Assembly: GCA_035578155.1 (NCBI GenBank)
Contig: JAPWDM010000016.1
Span: 3,302,501-3,366,500, forward strand
Direction: 5' to 3'
Length of the DNA stretch: 64,000 bases
Origin: Brachynemurus nebulosus
Lineage: Eukaryota; Arthropoda; Insecta; Neuroptera; Myrmeleontidae
The translations under genes and the position numbers were made by a program. The stretch's first letter is position 1. Each line of letters begins with the position of its first letter. This document shows, one piece after another, positions 21,584 through 31,800 of the stretch. The notes under the pieces are model-generated. The model saw only the letters and a program-made list of their open reading frames with translations, was not told where the DNA came from and ran no database searches.

Positions 21584-24500
21584 ATGGCTATCGTACAATG
21601 GAACTGTAATGGTGCTTAACACCATTACTGTGAATTGCAGATGCTTCTGGCTGAGCACACGCCTATGTGCGTGTGCCTCCAAGAGACACATTTACGGCCG
21701 GCGGAACAATTTACCATTAAATACCATCAAGTCCGCCGGCACGACGTACAGCCAGACATCAGGGCGAGGGGGGGGGGTGTTGCCATCATCATAAAAGATG
21801 GCGTCCCCTTCCGGGACCACCCATTAAACACCCCCCTACAAGCTATTGCAGTACAATTTTTAAAACCGCCCCCGTTCACAGTATGCTCGGTCTACCTACC
21901 AGATTTCGACTGGAATGTCGAATCCCTGACCGAGCTTACCTTACAGTTACCACGTCCATTTTTGTTACTAGGAGATTTCAATGCTCACAGCCCCATGTGG
22001 GGCTGTAGCACAAGAGACGCCCGTGGAAGACTCATAGAACGGTTTCTAGACGAGTCCGAAGCGGTCTTGTTGAATTCCGGTGAAGGTACTTACATCAATG
22101 CAAGAACCGGTGAGTTGTCGGCTGTCGACTTATCACTTGGCTCACCGGTTATGGCGCACCGTTATGAGTGGACGCTGGCGTCAGACTCATACGGTAGCGA
22201 CCATATACCTATCATTTTGAACAGTGCCACGCCGATGACTCCACAATCGTCTTCGCCGAGATGGCGTCTCCGTCAAGCTGACTGGGAGATGTACGTTGAT
22301 TCATTCCGTACACCCGAGCTGACTGGAGACGTAGAAGATGATGTGGAGCAAATGTCCTCCAGTGTCATTGAAGCAGCACATAAGAGTATACCAATGTCGT
22401 CCAACATTCCACCTAAACGTCGCTTACCATGGTGGAATGAAGTCGTGAGTGTAGCAGTTGCAGAGAAAAAGCGGGCGTACCACGAACTCAGACGTCGCCC
22501 CACGCAGCAAAATGTGATAGCCTACAAGCGTGCGCAAGCACGATGTAAAAGAACAATTAAAGAGCAAAAGAGGCTATCATGGGAGCAATATGTTTCGGCC
22601 ATTAATACCTCCACTACCACCTCAGAGGTATGGAGAAGAGTGAGGGCCATTACAGGGAAATCCTCCCGTTCACCAATGCCCTCCCTTCTCATCGTCGACG
22701 GTCGAAGCATCACTGAACGCGCAGAAATAGCTAATTGCTTAGCTATGCACTTTGAGCGCGTCAGTGGCTCCCAGAATTATAACCCGGACTTCCTGCGGAT
22801 CAAGATCGAACATGAACAAAACGATCTTGATTTTTTCTCAGATGAATCCCTCCAGTATAACCAACCGTTTTCTATGCAAGAATTACTGGAGGCGCTTCGG
22901 GGATCTGGGGACACCTCCCCTGGACCTGATGAGATCCCCTACGCCATGATCCGGAATCTGCCTTATCCTGGTAAATGTAGGTTACTGGATCTGTACAACG
23001 AAATTTTTAGGCAAGGCGTTTACCCTCCGCAGTGGCGGGAAGCTACCATCATTCCGCTGCTAGTGTGGGTTCTGCCGATACCATTCGACTACGGACCATC
23101 TTGTTCGCCTCGAGAATGCCATTCAAGACGCCTTTCTCCAACGAAAACACCTTGTGGCCGTGTTTTTCGATTTGAAGAAAGCTTATGATATAACCTGGAG
23201 GTATGGCATTCTGAAGAAGCTGCACGACTGGGGTTTAAGAGGTAACCTCCCTCAGTTCGTAAAAAGTTTTCTGACTGACCGCACGTTTCGTGTCCGGGTA
23301 GGTGACACTGAGTCTGAGGCCCACTCCCAGGAGAATGGTGTTCCTCAAGGCTCCACCATTAGTGTCACCTTGTTTTCCATCGCAGTCAGTCATATTGCAG
23401 CTTCAGCCCCAATTCATCGTTGCTTGTACGTTGATGACCTCACTATATTCTATGCAGCCGATTCCATCGAGGATATTCAACAACGGCTGCAACAAGGCAT
23501 CAACGAAGTGGTGACTTCTGCAGAAGCTCTTGGTTTTCGATTTTCACCCCAAAAAACATCGGTGGTACAATTCTGCAGAAAGCGCAACGCACATCCGGAT
23601 CCTGTTCTCACATTGAAAGAATTCAATCTCCAGTGCGTTGATAGCGTCAGGTTTCTAGGACTCATATTCGCTAAACAACTTACGTGGCGCCCACACCTCC
23701 AAGCCTTGGCTGCGAGTTGTCGCAGGAGAATAAACATGCTCAAGTGCTTGGCTGGTGCATCGTGGGGTGCGGGCCGGGAGTCGTTGCTTCGCCTGTATCA
23801 ATCGCTGGTTCTGACTAGGATTGATTACGGCAGCATTGCTTACTCCTCCGCCCGGGCGTCTGCGCTTCTACTCCTAGATCCTGTTCACCATACAGGCATA
23901 CGACTGGCTACGGGAGTATTTCGAACGAGCCCTTCCATAAGCCTCTGCGTAGAGTCGGGTCTGCCTCCGCTGCGACTGAGACGTGAGCGTCTTTTGCTCA
24001 ATTATGCTGCGGGGGTATATGCAGCACCTACGCATATCAATCACCCGACTCTGTTCAGATACCGTTTACAGGGGCTCTATGGTCGACGTCCCACCATAAG
24101 TCGACCAATGGCCGTTCGAACGCAGGAGTTATTAGAGAGTCTGCACTTACAGTTCGCCAAGGTACTTCCCAAACGTCCTATGGAAGTACCTCCTTGACTG
24201 ATCCCTAAAGTAAGGTGTCGTTTCGACCTGACTGGTCTCAACAAGGAGGAGACCAGTTCATTCGAATATCGATCCCGCTTTTATGAGATCATTAGCGAAC
24301 TCGACTCTATCTGCATATACACAGATGGTTCCAAAACAGCTACGAGTGTTGGAAGTGCCATCGTCATTCGTGATGATCCTCACGCTTGGCTACTTCCTCC
24401 CCAGGCCACTGTGTATACTGCAGAACTATTTGCTATTTTGCAAGCCCTGCGATTCTGTCAAACATATGAAGACAGCGCATTCCTCATTTGTTCCGACTCG

Positions 24501-25109
24501 TTGAGCGCGTTGCAAGCGATCTACCACTCTCATACCATCGATCCAATGGTGCAAAACATCCTGACGTATCTCTACATGCTCCGCCAGAAGTCTATCACCT
24601 TCTTCTGGATACCCGGACATGTGGGGATACCTGGCAATGAACTCGCCGACCAGGCAGCACGTCATGCAACCGAAGTCGGTGAGCCACAGGACATTGCCAT
24701 TCGCCCAGAGGATCTGAGAGTGTGCATACGATCCGCGATTGATCAGAAATGGCAACGTGAGTGGAACAACCTCACGGCTAAGCTCAGACAGGTGAAACCT
24801 GAGGTCCGAAGAACTCCGGCACCTGTAAATCTGAGCCGGCGAGAAAGTGTGGCTCTGACGCGTTTACGCTTGGGCCACACGGCGTTAACACATCGTCATC
24901 TTCTCGCCGGTGAGGATCAGCCAAGGTGCGCCGCCTGCGGGACGGCGCTGACCGTGAGGCATATAGTTGAGGAATGTGTAACCTTTGAGCCATTGCGCCA
25001 GAGGTTGCAGCTCCCAGATAGTGTAGCCGAAGCTCTTGCTTATGATGCTACCTCTGAAAGAAAGATGCTTGAATTTCTCCGAAATTCGCATCTTCTTCAG
25101 AGGCTTTAG
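21584..25109 (+). pseudogene. ORF2 (endonuclease, reverse transcriptase, RNase H) of the I-like element, disrupted
   Basis: Likely start ATG at 21584 (MAIVQWNCNGA), but codon 12 is TAA (21617-21619). AP endonuclease motifs follow: CLQETHLRP at about 21675, LLGDFNAHSPMWG at about 21967-22005, SDHIPIIL at about 22195. The N-terminal RT (SPGPDEIPYAMIRNLP, about 22917) runs to ATIIPLL. Sequence equivalent to the next RT block is then missing: the frame jumps near 23060 to GFCRYHSTTDHLVRLE, implying an internal deletion with frameshift. RT continues through FFDLKKAYD, GVPQGSTISV and the catalytic YVDD box (about 23425). A TGG-to-TGA change at 24195-24197 precedes RNase H (IYTDGSK, WIPGHVGIPGNELADQAA) and the terminal cysteine motif, ending at 25107-25109. 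Three independent lesions make it non-functional. Confidence 0.9.
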
Positions 25110-25268
25110 GGGCATTACATCTCTTAATTTGGGCTTTAGGGGCATTAAATCTCGAAGTCGTCTCTTGATGCTCCCCCGATAGTTAAAACCTGTATTTCAG
25201 CTTTGTTTTTAATCTATGTGTTTTTCAAAAAGAATTGTGTTTGTCCTAATTTATTTATTTATTTCCAA

Positions 25269-25937
25269 TACCCTGTTCCAGCTGGTCTGGCAGGGTACTT
25301 TTAGTCTTTCGTTATGCCACTAAGGGCCTTTTACACCCTTAGTGGTACTGTTGTTATTTATGCATGTTTTTTTTTTGTTGTTGTTATTTCCTTTTAGCGA
25401 TGTACTACCGAGGGCCTTTTACACCCGAGGTGGTACATCATTTGTTTTCTTTTTCTGTGATATTTTGTTATGCCGCTGTAGGCCTGTTGTTATGGCTCTA
25501 CAGCGGTATTGTTTTAACCCCTTATTGCGTCGCTGGTGGGCCGGTGGCTCCCGAGCAACGTAATAAGTATTATCTGTGATTTTTACTGTGATATTTATCT
25601 GTGATACTTAGTGATTGTCTAGTCAGGTTTCTCCACTCCGGGGCCCTTTACACCTCGGAGGGAGTTCCAGCGATGGCTTCCAGGCCTTGGTGACCGGACG
25701 CTCTGTCTAGTACTTATCGTACCGTCACCAAGGACTGTCCGCTCTTTTTAAGCCCTGGGATGGCAGGGCCCATCGATGGATTTTATTATGTGTATGTTTT
25801 GTCCCTTGTCTATCGCATTTATGTGTTCCTGTCTGTTTTGTGTATGTTTTTATCTTTACCGTTTATGGCGGCGCATGCTCGCTGTTGGCGATACCGCCGG
25901 GTGCTGCTGACCGCGCCGTCCACCGGCAGCAGTACCC
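25269..25937 (+). other. Hairpin array in the I-like 3' UTR (ten stem-loops; reference copy)
   Basis: Stems read directly: 25269-25297 (TACCCTG/CAGGGTA); 25317-25345 (CCACTAAGGG/CCCTTAGTGG); 25399-25439 (GATGTAC..GTACATC); 25473-25506 (CCGCTGTAG/CTACAGCGG); 25522-25566 (TTATTGCGT/ACGTAATAA); 25636-25660 (CTCCGGGG/CCTCGGAG); 25685-25733 (CCTTGGTGAC/GTCACCAAGG); 25752-25769 (GCCCTG/CAGGGC); 25867-25898 (GGCGG/CCGCC); 25899-25937 (GGGTGCTGCTG/CAGCAGTACCC). Stems 2, 3 and 6 have different sequences but the same loop core CYTTTACA or CTTTTACA. CTGTGATA motifs occur at about 25456, 25583 and 25596. The last stem lies 8-10 nt before the A-run and TAA tail, where the reverse transcriptase would start. 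Role in RNA recognition or packaging is inference. Confidence 0.82.
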
Positions 25938-25984
25938 CAATTTTAATCAAAAAAAAAAAAAATAATAATAATAATAATAATAAT

Positions 25985-27064
25985 GCCGGGCATAAATCCA
26001 ACCCCTCGTCCTCGTCGTGCTCGGTGGTAACTGCTAGCTGTCTAGCAGGCTAACGGGGCTATGGTTAGTTAATAGATAAGACAAACACAGAATCATTTAA
26101 CACATAATTTTTTATTGTTATATTTTACTGTTATTTTCTTTGTCCCACGTATGTGTTTCTTGCCACTGGAGGTCCTTGGGGCCCCCAGCGGTGTTGTTAT
26201 GATCGCCACTGCACCACTGGATGGCTTAGTCCCCCCCCCCCCTATGAGTGCAGTGGGTTACTGTGATAATTGTCTGTGATATTTTGTTGCCTTTTCTTTA
26301 TTTGTTATTAAATGTTCCTTATCTGTGATATTTTGTTATGCCGCTGTAGGCCTGTTGTTATGGCTCTACAGCGGTATTGTTTTAACTCCTTGTAGCGTCA
26401 CTGATTGGCCAGTGGCTGCCCAGTGACGCAATAAGTTCTTCTGTGATACCGTTTTGTGATACTGCTCTGTGATATTTATTTATTTTTTTTTTTTTTTTGA
26501 GTTTGTTTAGTCAGGTTCCTCCACCCCGAGGCCTTTTACACCTCGGGGGGAGTTTCGTCGTTGGTTTTTCAGTCCTTGGTGACCGGACGTTCTGGCTAGT
26601 ACTTAGCGTACCACCACCAAGGACTGTCCGCTCTTTATGAAGCCCTGGGATAGCAGGGCTCATCGTTAGATTTTATTATGTGTATGTTTGTCCGTTGTCT
26701 AATGCATTTATGCACGGAGGTGGGATGGAGATGGCATACAGTTTATGTGAATATTACAGAAATGAAGCCTACATACATATTCACACACATTAACACACAT
26801 GTAAAATAAAACGAGATGCAGATATTTTGTCAATGCAAATGACACACACACTGCTAAAAAACTGACAGTAGGAACACCAGTGTTTGGCTTCAGATCATCT
26901 AACAAAATGACTAGTCCACCTATGTCATTGCATTTATGTGTTCCTGTCTTTATGTGTCGTTTTTATTTTTACTGTTTATGGCGGCGCATGCCCTTAGTAG
27001 GCGATGCCGCCGTGTGCTGCTGACCGCGTCATCCACCGGCAGCAGTACCCCAATTTTAATAAAA

Positions 27065-27125
<61 letters not shown>
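25985..27125 (+). mobile_element. Non-coding hairpin retroelement unit (type GCCGGGCATAAA)
   Basis: It starts GCCGGGCATAAATCCAACC after (TAA)n; this is a diverged form of the GCTGGGCTAAA 5' end. Stem-loops follow, including CCCCGAGG..CCTCGGGG at 26524-26548 and CCGCTGTAG..CTACAGCGG near 26341-26375. CTGTGATA-type motifs lie near 26272, 26284, 26321 and 26440-26470. The end is GGCGGC..GCCGCC, CTGCTG..CAGCAG, ATTTTAAT and a long (TAA)n (27066-27125). It is interrupted by a 216-bp insertion. No coding capacity. Confidence 0.75.
26713..26928. mobile_element. 216-bp insertion flanked by a 10-bp target duplication
   Basis: TGCATTTATG occurs at 26703-26712 and again at 26929-26938, while sister units have it once. 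The inserted DNA starts CACGGAGGTGGGATGG and ends CTAGTCCACCTATGTCAT; the ends are only weakly inverted (AGGTGG/CCACCT). No ORF. A 10-bp duplication fits a Mutator-like or similar DNA element, but the class is not certain. Confidence 0.75.
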
Positions 27126-27126
<1 letters not shown>

Positions 27127-28800
27127 GCTCGGTGGTGAGGACACCTATAGCAGCTGCCCTTGGCACCCGTGAGGGATATTTATCCCCCATTGGTGTCAAG
27201 GAGGCTAAGGGGTCCAGGGGTAGTTTATGCGCAATACAGTAATCTTCGGATTCCATTAGCCTCTGACTACCCAAGATCGGTACCATTCCTTCTCGAGGTA
27301 CCACCGTTTTCACGAAAGGTGCCGGATCTAGAGGTGTAGACCTCGATAGTTCTTTTTTCGACGAGGACGAACGTCGTAGGATCGACAGAGGTTTCCACCG
27401 TATGTGAGAAATACCATCGTCTGCTTAATGCTTGTTAATCTCGCCCTGATGTCTGGCTGTAGCGTCGAATGTGTTTAGTATCCATATGTGTGTGAATACC
27501 GAAATCGTGACTTGAATTCGGAGGAGTCGGAAATGTGATATCGTACTGTGATTTGTAGAATTCTGTGATAGCCTTGTACCTGTGTTTTACTTTAAGCTTT
27601 TTATTCTGCATCCACCGGTTAGTGCACACCAGTGGTGCATTCCTGTGATAAACATCCGGGTTTTGTTCTCATCATATCGATGGGTAGGAGCGCGGCCCTC
27701 GACGCACTGGTTCTCCTATGTGAGCGACGTCTGCTGCACGGTTCGAGCATGCTCACCTAGTAAGCAGAAACGTCGGTCGTTCCTCACATGGATGCGTTCT
27801 ATGGGGTCGATGTGGCCGCTTCCGCCCCCTCGGTGTGATGGGAATAGAATGGTAATCTCTGTGATACTCCGTGGGACTACCCTGTTCTCTGTAGCCTCGA
27901 CTCGGACGAATGTGGCCTAGTCAAGTACCGGTCTCCCGTGTAAGTTGAACCCGGACGCTGACTGAACGGTTGTAAGTTATTCACTTAGTAAGCAGCCGTC
28001 ATTTGTTCCTTACACGGACGAGTTCCTATGAGTTGACGAAGCCGTTTCGGAATTTTCGAGAGTATGGAGAGCAGGATCCTGCCACGGGGCAGTTATTTGA
28101 TTTTTGTGCTGTGATAGTTATGTAACCTGAGCTGTGATATTTCTTGTTTTGTCTTTTTTTTAAATAAGTCTTGCGTTGTTGTTTCTTTTTTTAACCATTC
28201 GTGTTTTTGTGTTCGTCTCTTTTAACTTTGTTATGCCACCAGAGGCTTTTTACACCTCTGGTGTTATTGTTTTAATTTGTTTTTATACATTCAGAAAGAA
28301 TGCGCGTAGTCAGCTGGTCTGACTGGTGTTTGTTATTTTTTTTTTTTAAACTTATATTTATTAGGTCACTGGGTGACTTTAGGCCACCAGTAACACTCAT
28401 GTAAAAAAAAAGGGAAAAAAATTAAGTATATATAATTGCGGAATTGCTCTGCATCGCTGGGGGTTTTTTAACTGTTCAGCGTTGTAAAGATATAATACCC
28501 ACTTGAGGCAGGGCACCTCGTTGGTTTCGGCGTTATACGCTATGCCCTGTTCTTACAGAGCATTTCCTTAGACTCTGCGATGGCAGGGTCTGCTTGTTAT
28601 TTTGTTTTTATTGTATGTGTTTGTCCATTGTCTATAGCATCTATGTGTCCCTGTCTGCTTTGTGTCTGTTTTTATCTATCTCTCGTTTTGGCGGCGCATG
28701 CCCTTCGATGGCGATGCCGCCGGGTGCTGCTGACCGCGCCATCCACCGGCAGCAGTACTCCAATTTTATTAAAAAAAAAAAAAAAAAAAAAAAAATAATA
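27126..28800 (+). mobile_element. Mosaic non-coding retroelement unit: I-like 5' end fused to a hairpin body
   Basis: The first 220 bp (about 27130-27345) match the 5' end of the I-like element (19217-19435). The sequence then switches to the TCGACGAGGACGAACGTCGT module of the unit at 17.8 kb, followed by hairpins, for example CACCAGAGG..CCTCTGGTG at 28237-28263 with loop CTTTTTACA. It ends with CTGCTG..CAGCAG, ATTTTATT, a run of about 25 A and TAATA. CTGTGATA motifs lie near 27537, 27563, 27645, 27861, 28111 and 28137. No long ORF of its own. Confidence 0.75.
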
Positions 28801-31800
28801 AGCTCAGATCACGGTGACGACAGGTTGGGTTCTAGGCAGCCACCTGTCAGCTGTAACAACACCTTCAGCCAAAATGCTACTGCCCTACTTACGGAGCCCC
28901 CAACACCTTTGGCTCAGCCGACTTTAAGTGTTTCCTCAGAGCATCCTTTGGGGACCACTAAAGCTGGTAAGAAGCGTGTGCGTATGCAATGGACAGATGA
29001 ACTGAATGAATTCATCGTACGCACATACTTCAAAGTTACTAGACTTGAAACGGACAAAACTGGTTACCGTACAAAATTACATCAAGAGTTCGCGCGCAAC
29101 TACCCTCACCTAAGTCGCGTTACTGAACAGAAACTGGCAGACCAAAAACGTGTCATTTTTACCAATAATCTTATCCCTTCCTCCCTCATAAACACCATTA
29201 AAACACAAGTCGCACATCAATTTGCTCAAAATGAAGAAAGTCAGGCAGACGGCCCACCAGAAATGGGAAGCCCCACACAAAACGACATTCAACAACTTGT
29301 CGAGAATGAGCCTAACCACCATGAAACAGCAGTAAATGACACCCTACTGCAAGAGATCGAACTGGAATTTAACACAGCGCTTACTGAATTTGAAGGGACG
29401 GACCCCACATATAGGTACTTGTTGCCTAAACAACACACCTCACATAGATTGGCTGAGATCGTTGAGATATTAAACAATACAATACTGCCTAAACACTTGG
29501 AAACATGTGACAATTTTATCGAGTTACACACAGCTATTTACTGTGGAGCCGTTGCCGCTATACGTTGTAACGGTTCCGATGTAACACCACCTGTAGCGTA
29601 CAACTCGAAGGAACACAAAACTCCTGCTTGGGAAACACGACTGAATAAACGCATCAACAACATCCGATGCAATCTCGGCAGGATCACCCAATACCAACAG
29701 GGTACGAGGTCCAAACGGCTCAACAAATACATACACGACATATTACACAAACACACAGTACACACACAATACGAGGAACCCAATAAAACACTCACAGAGA
29801 TCAGAGATACGCTTCACCAAAAATTAACAGCACTAGCGAAGCGCTTACGAAGGTATAAGACCAGTACTGAACGCAAGCGACAAAACCAAGCGTTCAGCAG
29901 AAACGAGAGACGATTTTATCAGTCTCTAACGAACACGGTAACTGACAGTAATGGTCTACCGGAGAAGAACGCACTCCATAGTTTTTGGGCGAATATATGG
30001 TCCAACACCATTGACCATAATGACAAAGCCAGCTGGATCGATACAGAGTACAGGAATAACGAACATCTTCCGGAGATGCCCTATACGGACATTACTACAG
30101 AGGACGTCTCCAGAGCTTTACAGAGATCGCATAACTGGAAGGCACCTGGCATCGACAACATACAAAACTACTGGCTCAAACACTTTACATCAACACACAA
30201 GTATCTCGCTGAACAATTTACACTATTTATAAGAACACCAAACCTGACACCGAAGTTCCTAACGCAGGGTATCACATATATGAAATCGAAAAACAGTGAT
30301 ACAAAAAATCCTGCTAATTATAGGCCTATCACCTGCTTGCCTACTGTGTATAAGACTTTGACGTCCTGTCTGGCAGAAAAGATCAATGAACATTGTCAGA
30401 TTAACACCATACTGACAGAAGAACAAAAGGGATGTCGAAAGAGGTCACAAGGTTGCAAAGAGCAGCTTCTGATTGACTCCGTAGTACTGGAACAAGCGAA
30501 AGGGAGACAACGTAACCTGTACACAGCGTTTATTGATTACAAAAAGGCATTTGATTCGGTGCCGCACTCCTGGTTACGGAGAGTATTGGAGCTGTATAAA
30601 ATACACCCAAGTATCGTGAACTTCCTTGGAGCGATCATGTCCGATTGGCGAACGACCTTACATTTGAGTATTGGTAACGAAAAAACAACAAGCGATCTTA
30701 TTCAAGTAAGACGCGGCATATTCCAAGGCGACTCATTGAGTCCATTATGGTTTTGTCTCGCAATGAATCCACTTTCACGCCTGTTGAATGAAACCAAATA
30801 CGGTTATAATGTGGGGACAAAAATGAATTCGCGCCATACTATTTCACATCTAATGTACATGGATGATATAAAGATCTACGCAGCAACTAAACATCAATTA
30901 CAGAAGCTGCTGGGACTTTCCAGGGAAGTTTCGCGAGACCTCTGCATGGAGTTCGGGATCGACAAATGTCGGACACAATGTCGTTCTGGGGGAAAACGAG
31001 ATGCGGTCGCATTTGAACTCGAACCGGAGTCTGTTATGCAGCCAATGGACGAGGAAGAGTCGTACCGGTATCTCGGATTCAACCAGGATGAACGTATAGA
31101 TCACAGCGCTGTAAAACAACACCTAATGCAGCAATACCTAGCGCGTGTACAGAGATTGCTGAACACTCACCTTGATGGAAAAAAAATCATCAAAGCAATT
31201 AACACCTACGCAGTTCCGGTGCTAACGTACTCATTTGGGGTAATCAAATGGACGCCTACGGACTTGACAAACATCGAGATCAAGACCCGCGTCCTTATGA
31301 CCAAATACAGAATTCATCATCCCAAAGCAGCGATAGAACGACTGACGCTGCCAAGAGCCGAAGGGGGTCGGGGTCTTATAGACATAAGGAACATGCATAA
31401 TAAACAGGTTCATAACTTGCGAGAATACTTTTACACCAAAACACACGCATCACACCTACGCAATTCAATAATCCAAGCCGACAAGGCATACACACCATTA
31501 AACCTCTCACACACAGAAATGCCAGATAGTTTTTGCCCCTTGGTCACGAAGGAGGACAAAATCCAGCAATGGATCCGCAAGCCTCTACATGGAAGACATC
31601 CACATGATCTTAACCAGAGTAACGTCGACAAAGCAGCGTCGCACGCCTGGTTGAGTCAAGGAAGTCTTTTCCCGGAGACTGAAGGATTTATGCTGGCTAT
31701 ACAAGATCAAGTAATTCATACAAAGAATTACTCAAAATACATACTTCGTGACTCGTCAATAACATCTGACTCATGCCGGAGATGCCATTCCAAACCCGAA

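Larger units (their letters stand above)
19217..25984 (+). mobile_element. I-like non-LTR retrotransposon, nearly full length but defective (6.8 kb)
   Basis: It is bounded by (TAA)n on both sides. The 5' end GGTGGTGAGGACACC recurs at about 27131, supporting it as a true element start. Order: 5' UTR (19217-19903), ORF1 with three zinc knuckles, ORF2 with AP-type endonuclease, reverse transcriptase, RNase H and a terminal cysteine motif, hairpin 3' UTR, A-run and (TAA)n. RNase H, ORF1 knuckles and a TAA tail fit the I clade. It cannot be autonomous as it stands because both ORFs are broken. Confidence 0.88.

Noticed and set aside
28594..28800. N-terminal extension of the Dong-like ORF (hydrophobic start plus poly-Lys)
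   Set aside because: It is encoded by the 3' end of the preceding hairpin unit and its A-run. The same sequence ends other units that have no ORF behind them, so the fusion is an accident of the insertion site.
28801..28984. HDV-like self-cleaving ribozyme at the Dong-like 5' end
   Set aside because: Known for R2-type elements, so it was looked for. No convincing double pseudoknot could be built by eye. A covariance search would be decisive.
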